NCBI RefSeq assembly: GCF_003860525.1
Contig: NZ_CP034161.1
Span: forward strand, 930,001-994,000
Direction of reading: 5' to 3'
Source of the DNA: Epilithonimonas vandammei
Lineage (GTDB): Bacteria; Bacteroidota; Bacteroidia; Flavobacteriales; Weeksellaceae
DNA: 64,000 nucleotides
Shown here: positions 18,318-26,092 of the stretch, in pieces
Position numbering within the stretch: the stretch's first letter is position 1
Layout: the number at the start of each line of letters is the position of its first letter
The notes under the pieces: model-generated
The model's database searches: none
What the model was told of the DNA's origin: nothing
The model's input: the letters and a program-made list of their open reading frames with translations, nothing else
Translations under genes and position numbers: made by a program

Positions 18318-18521
18318 TTAGTTTTCTTCTGTTGTTTCTACAGTTTTCTCTAGTACAACTTTTCCTTTGTAGTAAAGTTTTCCTTCGTGCCAGTGAGCTC
18401 TGTGATAAAGGTGTAGTTCACCAGTCGTAGCATCTTTTGCCAATTGAGGCGCTACAGCTTTATAGTGCGTTCTTCTTTTATCTCTTCTTGTAGACGACTG
18501 TCTTCTCTTAGGATGTGCCAT
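18318..18521 (-). CDS. rpmF: 50S ribosomal protein L32
   Basis: L32 of 67 residues: [20 protein letters not shown] at the start, then a C-terminal half with [19 protein letters not shown]. The usual zinc cysteines are not present, a form common in Bacteroidota. It follows yceD by 42 bp, the conserved YceD-L32 pairing. Confidence 0.95.
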   Translation of the reverse strand: MAHPKRRQSSTRRDKRRTHYKAVAPQLAKDATTGELHLYHRAHWHEGKLYYKGKVVLEKTVETTEEN

Positions 18522-18563
18522 TGTTAATTATTTTAAAAAATTCTACCGAATTATATGTTATAC

Positions 18564-19094
18564 TTAATTATTGTTTCTCAATTTTTTCAAAGCTTCCCAT
18601 CTTGGGTCTGTGCTCTGTTCTTCCTCTTCTTCGATTGGTTTCGGACTGTATTTTTCCAGCAGCTTTTCATACTCGTCATTGTCTCTTACAGATGGCGCCA
18701 CTTTTTTCATCGGGATCGATAAAACCACGGTTTCATATATAAGATTGGCGACATTAAAGTCGCTGTCTTTCTGAGGAATGGTGATAATGTCTTCATTGCT
18801 GTCATCATATTCTTCCCCGAATTTCACAAGAATTTTCAAATCGTTCATTATATTCTCAGAAAATTCATCTGTGCTGATGTCGCAAATCAGTTGAACTGTT
18901 CCTGAAACATTGATGAAAAATTCCAAAAAGGTCGTGTGCTTGTCCAGGTGAACATCCACACTGATCTCTGGGTTAAAAAACTCCTGTTCAGTCTCAAATA
19001 AATCAAAGAACTCTTGATTGATTTCAAATTTGAAATCGTGCTTTCCGGTTTTTAGACCAGAAAAAGCAATATCGTAGTTTCTAAATCTGTCCAT
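18564..19094 (-). CDS. YceD/DUF177 family protein
   Basis: A 176-residue acidic protein of the YceD (DUF177) family, implicated in 23S rRNA accumulation in other bacteria and plants. Visible marks are FSGLKTGKHDFKFEI at the start, a CDISTDEF segment around 90, and the C-terminal DPRWEALKKLRNN. The usual paired cysteines of some YceD proteins are reduced to one. Synteny with rpmF supports the call strongly. Confidence 0.85.
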   Translation of the reverse strand: MDRFRNYDIAFSGLKTGKHDFKFEINQEFFDLFETEQEFFNPEISVDVHLDKHTTFLEFFINVSGTVQLICDISTDEFSENIMNDLKILVKFGEEYDDSNEDIITIPQKDSDFNVANLIYETVVLSIPMKKVAPSVRDNDEYEKLLEKYSPKPIEEEEEQSTDPRWEALKKLRNNN

Positions 19095-19107
19095 AAAAAA
19101 TGGTGTG

Positions 19108-19138
19108 CAAAAATAATTTAATTTTTTGAAATAACAAA
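19108..19138 (-). promoter_or_regulatory. yceD-rpmF promoter
   Basis: On the minus strand TTTG (19135-19138), a 19-nt spacer, and TATTTTTG (19108-19115): a full two-box match. The leader would be only about 8 nt. Confidence 0.7.
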
Positions 19139-19189
19139 ATGTTTTTGGAAATACTTGAATTGCAAAAATTTACTTCATAAATTTTAGCC

Positions 19190-20278
19190 TTATTCATCTC
19201 CAGTTGGAAGGTCTTCATCCACACCATTGGTAATGTGTGAAACCTTTGTGCGAAGCTTGTTTTCTGTTAAATCCTTATATTCGCTTCTGTTTTTAAAAAT
19301 CTTGATGGCTGTAAAAATAGCTTCAGAAAAGGAAGTTTGATCGGCTAGACTTTTTCCGGCAATATCGTACGCTACCCCGTGGTCTGGGGAAGTTCTGATA
19401 AATGGCAAACCTGCGGAATAATTAACGCCCTCTTCGTAAGCAATGGTTTTAAACGGTGTCAGTCCCTGGTCGTGATACATTGCCAAAACAGCATCATAAG
19501 CTTTGTATTTTTCAGGCTGGAAAAAACTGTCTGCCGGATACGGTCCAAATGCCATAATGCCCTGGTCAAATAATTCTTTGATAGCCGGTTGTATAATCTC
19601 AATTTCTTCTCTGCCGATTACGCCGCCGTCACCAGCGTGAGGATTCAGTCCAAGCACGGCAATTTTTGGTTTTTCTACACAAAAATCTTCTTTTAACGTA
19701 GAAACCAATTGCTTAACCTGTTTCTTGATTTTTTCTTTGGTGATGTGTTGCGCCACTTCCGAGACTGGAATGTGATGGGTGGAAACAGCCACTTTCAGCT
19801 CGTCTGTTACCATAAACATCACGGCTTTTTTCTGCGCTTTTTCTTCGAAGTATCCTGTGTGACCTGCGTGCGCAAAGCCGTACTTTATCATCTCATCCTT
19901 ATTGATTGGAGCGGTAACCAGCACATCGATTTCCTGATTGAGCAAGGCTTCTGTAGCGGCTTCAAGGGAAGCAATGGCCAGTTTGGTGGATTCTTCTGTA
20001 GGAACTCCAAATTCTATATTGCTGTTCTCTTTTATGAGATTGACCATGTTGATTTTTCCACCCTGAGCTTCCTTTGGTGAGTTGATGTAATTGAAATTGG
20101 TCTGTAATTTGAAAACATTTTTCTGATAAGTAAAGAGTTTTCCTGAACCAAATATAACTGGCGTGAAAAAATCTGTGATGCTTTTGTCCTTCAGAGATTT
20201 CAGGATGATTTCCGGGCCGATGCCGTTGAAATCACCGATTGAAATTCCCACTCTGATTTTATGGTGTTTGGAGCTCAT
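19190..20278 (-). CDS. pdxA: 4-hydroxythreonine-4-phosphate dehydrogenase
   Basis: PdxA (362 residues) oxidises 4-phosphohydroxy-threonine in the DXP-dependent vitamin B6 pathway. Visible: GISIGDFNGIGPEIILK, the TAPINKDEM and FAHAGHTGYFEE metal-site histidine, LGLNPHAGDGGVIGREE, and the late AMYHDQGLTPFK and IRTSPDHGVAYDIAGK blocks. The tail after residue 335 is longer than usual and acidic. A -7 box TAATTTTG lies at 20311-20318. Confidence 0.95.
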   Translation of the reverse strand: MSSKHHKIRVGISIGDFNGIGPEIILKSLKDKSITDFFTPVIFGSGKLFTYQKNVFKLQTNFNYINSPKEAQGGKINMVNLIKENSNIEFGVPTEESTKLAIASLEAATEALLNQEIDVLVTAPINKDEMIKYGFAHAGHTGYFEEKAQKKAVMFMVTDELKVAVSTHHIPVSEVAQHITKEKIKKQVKQLVSTLKEDFCVEKPKIAVLGLNPHAGDGGVIGREEIEIIQPAIKELFDQGIMAFGPYPADSFFQPEKYKAYDAVLAMYHDQGLTPFKTIAYEEGVNYSAGLPFIRTSPDHGVAYDIAGKSLADQTSFSEAIFTAIKIFKNRSEYKDLTENKLRTKVSHITNGVDEDLPTGDE

Positions 20279-20310
20279 TTGTTTATCTTTGACTTTTAAA
20301 AAGAATTTTA

Positions 20311-20318
20311 CAAAATTA
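20311..20318 (-). promoter_or_regulatory. pdxA promoter (-7 box)
   Basis: Exact TAATTTTG on the minus strand, giving a leader of about 26 nt. No matching -33 box is seen. Confidence 0.4.
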
Positions 20319-20395
20319 CGGTTTTTTTAGGTTGTATTTATAACTATTTGTTTACATATTCTACTAATTAGTTGGTAAAATATGCAACATTTTAT

Positions 20396-20471
20396 AGCCC
20401 CGATTGTAGTGGAAATCTTTTTTCTTTTCTTTCGAAAGGAAAAGATTGCAACGGAAAGCGGGATAAAGCTC
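20396..20471. repeat. Dispersed intergenic repeat, copy 2
   Basis: Blocks AGTGGAAATC, then TCTTTTCTTTCGAAAGGAAAAGA (a self-complementary stem, about 20415-20445), then GATTGCAACGGAAAGCGGGA. The same outer blocks occur at 62857-62923 with a different but also self-complementary centre. It lies in the pdxA-ribE divergent gap. Confidence 0.65.
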
Positions 20472-20501
20472 CTAAAAACCCTTTAAAAATTAGACACAAT
20501 A

Positions 20502-21098
20502 ATGTTTACAGGAATCATTGAAGCAACAGGGAATGTTGTTAAAATCGAGAAAAACGAAACTAATATAGACTTCACGCTAAGCTGTCCATTTACGCAGGAA
20601 CTGAAAATAGACCAAAGTCTAGCACATAACGGTTGTTGCCTCACGGTAGTAGAAATCAGTGGGAACCAATATAAAGTGACAGCCATCAATGAAACGCTTG
20701 AAAAGACAAATCTTGGCCATTGGAGTGTGGGAACGGAAGTGAATTTGGAACGCTGTTTGAAATTCGAAGGAAGATTAGACGGTCACGTGGTGCAAGGTCA
20801 CGTGGACAAGACTGGAATTGTAGAGCATATTGAGAATCTGAACGGAAGCTACGTTATAACAATTTCTTATGAAGAATCAGATGAATATACGACAGTTCCT
20901 CAAGGCTCAATTACAGTCAACGGAACGAGTCTGACCGTGGCAGAGAGCGGAAAAAATAAGTTTTCTGTAGCTATTATTCCGTACACTTGGGAGTTTACGA
21001 ATAAAAAGCATCTGAAAAAAGGTGATGTAGTGAATCTAGAATTTGACATCATCGGAAAGTATGTTGCCAAACTTTTGAAAAAACAATATGTCATTTAG
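20502..21098 (+). CDS. ribE: Riboflavin synthase
   Basis: A 198-residue protein made of two similar beta-barrel halves, the lumazine-binding repeats of riboflavin synthase. Each half opens in the expected way (MFTGIIEATG at 1; GHVVQGHVDKTG near 95) and the NGCCLTV and NGTSLTV substrate-binding motifs appear at about 47 and 141. It converts two 6,7-dimethyl-8-ribityllumazine molecules to riboflavin. Its last 11 bp overlap the next gene. No other rib gene is near. Confidence 0.95.
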   Translation: MFTGIIEATGNVVKIEKNETNIDFTLSCPFTQELKIDQSLAHNGCCLTVVEISGNQYKVTAINETLEKTNLGHWSVGTEVNLERCLKFEGRLDGHVVQGHVDKTGIVEHIENLNGSYVITISYEESDEYTTVPQGSITVNGTSLTVAESGKNKFSVAIIPYTWEFTNKKHLKKGDVVNLEFDIIGKYVAKLLKKQYVI

Positions 21099-22542
21099 TA
21101 ATTATAAAGGTTACCGTTTACGAAACCGGGTTTTCCTAGGTTTTATGGCTATTTGTTTACTGAGTATAGTTACTTCAGGTGTTCTTTCTTTTGTGATATT
21201 GAGAAACAATGCGAAAGAACAAAGCCGTACCGATATGCAGAATAAATCCGAAGCGCTAATGTCTTCCCTGGATTATGCGCTTAGCCACTCAACGGTCAAA
21301 ACACGTGATATTCCTACGGTTCTCGAGAATAAAATCTATGAGATTGCAGATATTAATAAGCACGATATTATTATTTATGATTTGAATGGGAATTACCTCC
21401 TCTCCAACAAGGAGCCAAATCTGGTGGCGCAAAAGAAGATGCCAGCGGAAGTAATCGCAGCTATTCGGAAAGACGGTAAGCGCTATGATCACAAATCCTA
21501 TGATGAAAATCTTAAAGCCAGTATTGTCTCATCCTATATGGTGCTGAAAAATAACATGCTGGAGGATATTGCTTATGTTTATTTTCCTTATTATCATAAT
21601 GAAAGTGCCTACAAGGTGGTTTTTAAACACTATTTCGGATACATCGTTGGTGTCAATTTGCTGATTATTTTTCTCAGTATCTGGCTTAGCTGGATCATTT
21701 CAAATAATCTAACAAATGCGATTACACGTTTCACCTCTATGATCAGTAAAATTAATCTGTTTGATAAAAATCTCCAGCCGATCCGTTATTATAAGAATGA
21801 TGAACTAAATGCTTTAGTTAAGGCTTATAATAAAATGATCTCCGAGATTGCTGACCAAAGAGAGCGGCTAAGTTATATTGAAAAACAATCTGCGTGGCAA
21901 GAAATGGCGAGACAAGTAGCACATGAGGTCAAGAATCCGCTGACGCCAATGAAGCTGATGATGCAGAATTTCGAGAGGAAATTTGATCCCAATGATCCTA
22001 ATAACGAAACTAAAGTTAAGAATCTTAGTGGAGTGATTATTGGTCAGATTGAAGTCATAAGCAGGGTAGCAACGGCATTTTCAGAATTTGCGCAGCTCCC
22101 AAAAAGGAACGACGAAGAAATCAATTTGAATAGGGAAATCCGAAATGTTCTCACTATTTTTAGTGATGAAAATATCTTCATCCATGCAAGTCATGATAAT
22201 ATAATGATGAAAATAGACAAGGATTATCTGGCGAGAATTATAATCAATCTTGTGACCAATGCTAGTCAGGCGAAAGCAGATAACAGAAAGTCAGTCATCA
22301 ATGTAGATATCGAAAAAATTGAAAAGCGCATTAAGATTATAGTTAATGATAATGGAGTAGGGATATCGCCAGATAAGTTGGAAAAAATATTTGATCCAAA
22401 TTTCACTTCCAAAAACAGCGGAATGGGAATCGGGTTGACAATGGTAAAACGAATGGTTGAAGATTATAATGGAACAATCACTGTTGTTTCTGAAGTTGAT
22501 AAAGGCGCGACTTTCACAATCTCAATGCCTTCAAATTTATAA
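21088..22542 (+). CDS. NtrY-like sensor histidine kinase
   Basis: A 484-residue membrane kinase: TM1 at about 16-38, an extracytoplasmic sensor region to about 182, TM2 about 185-205, HAMP to about 260, HisKA with the phospho-histidine in RQVAHEVKNPLTP (H279), then an ATPase domain with NLVTNASQA (N box), NDNGVGISPDKLEKIFDP (G1/F) and GMGIGLTMVKRM (G2). The HEVKNPLTP context is that of NtrY-type kinases. No response regulator is adjacent. The start overlaps ribE by 11 bp. Confidence 0.9.
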   Translation: MSFSNYKGYRLRNRVFLGFMAICLLSIVTSGVLSFVILRNNAKEQSRTDMQNKSEALMSSLDYALSHSTVKTRDIPTVLENKIYEIADINKHDIIIYDLNGNYLLSNKEPNLVAQKKMPAEVIAAIRKDGKRYDHKSYDENLKASIVSSYMVLKNNMLEDIAYVYFPYYHNESAYKVVFKHYFGYIVGVNLLIIFLSIWLSWIISNNLTNAITRFTSMISKINLFDKNLQPIRYYKNDELNALVKAYNKMISEIADQRERLSYIEKQSAWQEMARQVAHEVKNPLTPMKLMMQNFERKFDPNDPNNETKVKNLSGVIIGQIEVISRVATAFSEFAQLPKRNDEEINLNREIRNVLTIFSDENIFIHASHDNIMMKIDKDYLARIIINLVTNASQAKADNRKSVINVDIEKIEKRIKIIVNDNGVGISPDKLEKIFDPNFTSKNSGMGIGLTMVKRMVEDYNGTITVVSEVDKGATFTISMPSNL

Positions 22543-23247
22543 ATGAAACCTTTCCGATTTCAACAATTTGAAATTCAGCAAAGTTCTGATGTTTTCCGAG
22601 TTGGAACAGATGCGGTTTTGATAGGTGCTTTATCGAATGTTGTTAATGCCAAACAAATTCTCGAAGTTGGAACTGGGACAGGAATTATATCTCTGATGTT
22701 GGCGCAAAGAAATGCAAATGCCAATATCTTAGCTTTAGACATTAATGCAGAAGCTGTCAAGATTTCTCAAAATAATTTTTCTAATTCTCCTTTTTCAGAT
22801 AAAATTAAAAGTCAACTTCAGGATTTTAAAAATTTTGAAACTGATGAGAAGTTTGATTTAATCATTTCAAATCCGCCTTATTTTGAAATTAATAATTCTG
22901 AAAAAGATGTTTTAGCAAGACAAAGATTAGAATTGGATTTCTCGGATTTGATTCAAAAAGCTTCGCAATTACTTTCCGATGAAGGCTTATTTTCTGTTAT
23001 TATTCCAATTGATTCCGAGAAACAATTCACTAAAATCTGTAGTGATAATCTTTTATGTCTGCAAAGAAAAGTTATCATCAAAGGAATCAATACTGCTAAA
23101 CCGAAAAGAGTAGTTTTAGAATATTCATTTCAAAAATCAGAAGTTACCGAAGAAAATTTCGTTATAGAAAGGTCACCAAGAGTTTATTCCGATGAATATC
23201 TTGAGCTAACGAAAGACTTTCATCTATTCAACAAAAAAACTCTTTGA
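22543..23247 (+). CDS. tRNA1(Val) A37 N6-methyltransferase family protein
   Basis: A 234-residue SAM methyltransferase of the YfiC/TrmN6 group. The N-terminus MKPFRFQQFEIQQSSDVFRVGTDAVLIGA is characteristic; the SAM loop is EVGTGTGIIS (41-50) and the adenine-N6 catalytic motif is NPPY (110-113). It starts directly after the kinase stop codon. Substrate assignment rests on the family. Confidence 0.85.
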   Translation: MKPFRFQQFEIQQSSDVFRVGTDAVLIGALSNVVNAKQILEVGTGTGIISLMLAQRNANANILALDINAEAVKISQNNFSNSPFSDKIKSQLQDFKNFETDEKFDLIISNPPYFEINNSEKDVLARQRLELDFSDLIQKASQLLSDEGLFSVIIPIDSEKQFTKICSDNLLCLQRKVIIKGINTAKPKRVVLEYSFQKSEVTEENFVIERSPRVYSDEYLELTKDFHLFNKKTL

Positions 23248-23266
23248 GTTTCTTCAAAGAGTCTTA
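23232..23266 (-). terminator. Terminator between converging genes
   Basis: ACTCTTTGA (23239-23247) pairs with TCAAAGAGT (23254-23262). On the minus strand seven T follow, fitting the end of the ftsE-like gene; the plus-strand tail is weaker. The left arm includes the methyltransferase stop codon. Confidence 0.7.
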
Positions 23267-23288
23267 ATTTTTATAATTGGGGATTTTC

Positions 23289-23999
23289 TTATTCAAAAAG
23301 TTCAGCAGTATCAAGAACAGTTACCTGTCCGTTTTCGCATCGGATGGCTTCCCCCGGATAATTCTGAATCATATGATAATCGTGCGTCGCCATTACTACA
23401 GCACAATGATTTTCTTCTGCCAGATTTTTTAGAAGAGTCATAATATCATTGGATGTTTCCGGGTCAAGATTTCCTGTTGGTTCATCTGCAAGAATCAACT
23501 CTGGATGATTAAGAAGTGCTCTGGCAATCGCAGCACGTTGTTGCTCACCTCCGGAAAGTTGGTGAGGCATTTTATGCTTTTTAGTTTTCATACCAACGCT
23601 GGAAAGTACTTCATCTATTCTTGCTTCCATTTTATGTTTGTCACTCCAGCCGGTTGCCTGAAGGACGAAGAGGAGATTTTTCTCGATATTCCTGTCTGGT
23701 AACAACTGAAAATCCTGGAAAACGATTCCTAGTTTTCTTCTCAGATTAGGGACGTCAGACTGTTTCAATTTTTTCAAATCAAAGCCTGCTACTTGTCCGC
23801 TTCCGCCTTGTAGAGGAAGTTGTCCGTACAGTACTTTCAAAAGAGAACTTTTTCCAGACCCTGTTTTTCCAATCAGGTAACAGAATTTTCCTTTTTTGAT
23901 ATGAAGATCCACATCATTCAGAACTGTAAAGTTTTTCTGTACAATCTTAGCACTGCTCAAATCTATAATATCGATACCCGGGTCATTTCTGTGCGGCAT
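23289..23999 (-). CDS. ftsE: FtsE-like cell-division ABC ATPase
   Basis: A 236-residue ATPase: Walker A GKTGSGKSS (about 43-51), Q-loop IVFQDFQLLPDRNI, signature LSGGEQQRAAIARALL, Walker B LILADEPTGNLDPETS, and the H-loop in ATHDYHMI. FQLLPDR and the DEPTGNLDPETS context are typical of FtsE, which works with FtsX on septal wall hydrolases. ftsX is not adjacent, which is usual in Bacteroidota. A LolD-like role is less likely but not excluded. Confidence 0.8.
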   Translation of the reverse strand: MPHRNDPGIDIIDLSSAKIVQKNFTVLNDVDLHIKKGKFCYLIGKTGSGKSSLLKVLYGQLPLQGGSGQVAGFDLKKLKQSDVPNLRRKLGIVFQDFQLLPDRNIEKNLLFVLQATGWSDKHKMEARIDEVLSSVGMKTKKHKMPHQLSGGEQQRAAIARALLNHPELILADEPTGNLDPETSNDIMTLLKNLAEENHCAVVMATHDYHMIQNYPGEAIRCENGQVTVLDTAELFE

Positions 24000-24081
24000 A
24001 ATTTGGAAATTGAAAGTTTGTGAGATTCAAAAATAGCAAAAACTTATTTTTCAGCTTTTATTTTTGGCAAATTTTAACAAC

Positions 24082-24115
24082 AAAAAATGCTTGAAAAAAA
24101 ATTCAAGCATTTTTT
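24082..24115 (-). terminator. Terminator of rpmH
   Basis: A perfect 14-bp stem (AAAAAATGCTTGAA and its complement) with a 6-nt A loop. T-runs occur in both directions. It sits 22 bp after the rpmH stop. Confidence 0.85.
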
Positions 24116-24136
24116 GTATATGATAATTAAAGAAAA

Positions 24137-24295
24137 TTATCTCTTAGCGCGCGCAGCACTAACAGTTAAGCTCTTTCTGCCTTTCGCTCTTCTAGCTGCC
24201 AACACTCTTCTTCCGTTTGGTGTAGACATTCTTTCACGGAAACCGTGTTTGTTTCTTCTTTTTCTTTCAGATGGTTGGAATGTTCTTTTACTCAT
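24137..24295 (-). CDS. rpmH: 50S ribosomal protein L34
   Basis: A 52-residue highly basic protein reading [20 protein letters not shown], then [20 protein letters not shown], the diagnostic L34 sequence with a short extra tail. The usual L34 is 44-53 residues. It stands alone here, without the rnpA neighbour common in other phyla. Confidence 0.97.
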   Translation of the reverse strand: MSKRTFQPSERKRRNKHGFRERMSTPNGRRVLAARRAKGRKSLTVSAARAKR

Positions 24296-24339
24296 CACTA
24301 ATATATTTAGTTCGTAATTATCTTTTTATTTTCAGACTG

Positions 24340-24370
24340 CAAATATAGAGATTTTATTTTGAGTGGCAAA
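24340..24370 (-). promoter_or_regulatory. rpmH promoter
   Basis: On the minus strand TTTG (24367-24370), 19 nt, and TATATTTG (24340-24347), a full match. It predicts a leader of about 40 nt. The gap 24371-24546 holds no further convincing feature. Confidence 0.7.
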
Positions 24371-24546
24371 TATTTGAAAACTTTTTTCTGTTAATTTTTT
24401 AATTCCTATTGATTCTGATTCTTTACAACTGATTACGTGAAGCTAAACGTGGCTGTATTTCGCCCAGTTCAAAATTCAAAATGAATTTAACGTTATCAAA
24501 AAAACTTGGATTGGCTAGTTATATGAATTCCTTCAATAAATAATGA

Positions 24547-24554
24547 TAGATTTG
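24547..24554 (+). promoter_or_regulatory. Promoter -7 box of the DUF1648 gene
   Basis: TAGATTTG is an exact -7 match, 20 nt before the ATG at 24575. Confidence 0.45.
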
Positions 24555-24909
24555 TAGTAAAGAACTAAACAATTATGAAAACTATCTCTCTTGTACTGAA
24601 AGTTATTTCTTTTGTGGTTTTGATTTTGATCTGGATTTTTACAATTGTTAATTTTAAAAACCTGCCAGAAACCATTCCCATTCATTATAATATTGCTGGA
24701 ACGCCTGACGGTTTTGGTCCAAAAAGTAGTATTTGGTTTGAAACGACTCTCACTACAGCTTTGTTTTTATTTCTAATGTATGTTTCGAAAAAGCCTAATT
24801 TTCCTCTACTTAATATTCCTCAAAATATATAAAAGAAGCCTATTCTCACGGAATTTATTGTAAGTATTCTGTTATTAATAATTATGCTGATATTTGCAGA
24901 TGTTAATTA

Positions 24910-25940
24910 ACCTGAGTTCGGGATAAGAAATGAAATAAAATTTGCAATGAAAAGTAATAATTCGTATATTTAAGTTTCTGAAATTCAAATATTTAACGAA
25001 TTCTTACTTATGATTTTGAAAGACCAAATTACAACTATTTTTGTACAGATTGATGATTTTTGTAAAGAATTTGATTTGCAAATCAAAAATTTGAAATTAA
25101 ATGCGGCTGGAGATAATAAGAAAAGAAGAAATCGATCTTGTTTAATGTCCGATTCTGAAATTATTACTATTATGATCGGCTTTCATTTAGGAGCACACAA
25201 AACTTTCAAGCATTACTATAAAGAAATTGTTTGCGGATATTGGAAAGATTTGTTCCCGAAAAGCCTTTCTTACAACAGGTTTGTGGAATTGCAGCAAAGA
25301 AGTTTTGTGGTCTTTGCATTATTTTTGAGAGAAAAAGGATTAGGAAAATGTACTGGAATTAGCTTTATGGATAGTACAACATTGAAAGTCTGCCGTAACC
25401 AAAGAATTCACAATCATAAGGTTTTCAAAGGTTTGGCAGAACGTGGAAAATCTTCGATGGGTTGGTTTTACGGGTTTAAACTGCATTTGCTTTGCAACGA
25501 AAAAGGGGAACTTTTATCCTTTTATTTAACGAAAGGAAATGTGGATGACAGAAATCCAAAACATATTAAGAAAATGACTAAACAACTTTTTGGAAAAGTA
25601 TTTGCAGATAAAGGTTACCTTTCAAAAGCGCTTTGGGAGATGCTTTTTGCAGATGGAATACAGCTTTTCACTAAACTTAGAAAAAATATGAAAAATCATA
25701 TTATGAAAATGGAAGATAAGATTTTACTCCGAAAAAGAGCCATAATTGAAACGATTAATGACGAACTAAAAAACCATTGTCAAGTGGAACACACCCGACA
25801 CAGAAGCGTCAATAATTTTATGATCAATATCTTGGGAGGACTAACAGCCTATTGTTTCTTTCCAAAAAAACCGTCACTCAACTTGAAAAAGGTAAATGAC
25901 GGTCAATTATTTTTGAACTTCGCTTAACCCGAACTCAGGT
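24910..25940 (+). mobile_element. IS982-family insertion sequence
   Basis: A 1031-bp element with terminal inverted repeats beginning ACCTGAGTTCGGG at both ends (then ATAAG on the left, TTAAG on the right). The flanks share TAATTA (24904-24909 and 25941-25946), a likely 6-bp target duplication; because the bases are near-palindromic the exact boundary could shift by 1 bp. It disrupts the DUF1648 gene and reads in the same direction as that gene and waaA. Confidence 0.93.
25010..25927 (+). CDS. IS982-family transposase
   Basis: A 305-residue DDE transposase. Visible: MSDSEIITIMIGFHLGAHKTFKHYY near residue 45, the first catalytic Asp in SFMDSTTLKVCRN, GFKLHLLCNEKGELLSFYLTKGNVDDRN, the second Asp in VFADKGYLS, and the Glu in IIETINDELKNHCQVEHTRHRS. 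All are IS982 hallmarks and the frame is open, so it may be active. Confidence 0.95.
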   Translation: MILKDQITTIFVQIDDFCKEFDLQIKNLKLNAAGDNKKRRNRSCLMSDSEIITIMIGFHLGAHKTFKHYYKEIVCGYWKDLFPKSLSYNRFVELQQRSFVVFALFLREKGLGKCTGISFMDSTTLKVCRNQRIHNHKVFKGLAERGKSSMGWFYGFKLHLLCNEKGELLSFYLTKGNVDDRNPKHIKKMTKQLFGKVFADKGYLSKALWEMLFADGIQLFTKLRKNMKNHIMKMEDKILLRKRAIIETINDELKNHCQVEHTRHRSVNNFMINILGGLTAYCFFPKKPSLNLKKVNDGQLFLNFA

Positions 25941-26092
25941 TAATTATGAAAGTATTCAGAATGCTTTAGGAAAAACCAATGGATTAAGTTCAATAATCCA
26001 TTATTTGTTAGGCTTGGTTTTTATATTTGTCTTTGGACTTCTAATTTATTCTTATATAATTTCAAAACGTCAAAATTTACAAGGTTGATTAA

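Larger units (their letters stand above)
24575..26088 (+). pseudogene. DUF1648 membrane protein gene, broken by a stop codon and IS982
   Basis: The first 85 codons encode a DUF1648 N-terminus: a membrane helix, then NLPETIPIHYNIAGTPDGFG with the typical HYN..G..D pattern. TAA at 24830-24832 interrupts the frame, but translation in the same frame continues (KKPILTEFIVSILLLIIMLIF) to 24909. There an IS982 element splits it. Joining 24909 to 25947 (one target copy) keeps the frame exactly and yields another helix, ending at TGA 26088. So there are two separate lesions. A complete product would be about 160 residues. waaA starts 4 bp later. Confidence 0.85.

Noticed and set aside
24087..24317. 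Plus-strand frame over rpmH
   Set aside because: It is antisense to L34, which is clearly the real gene.
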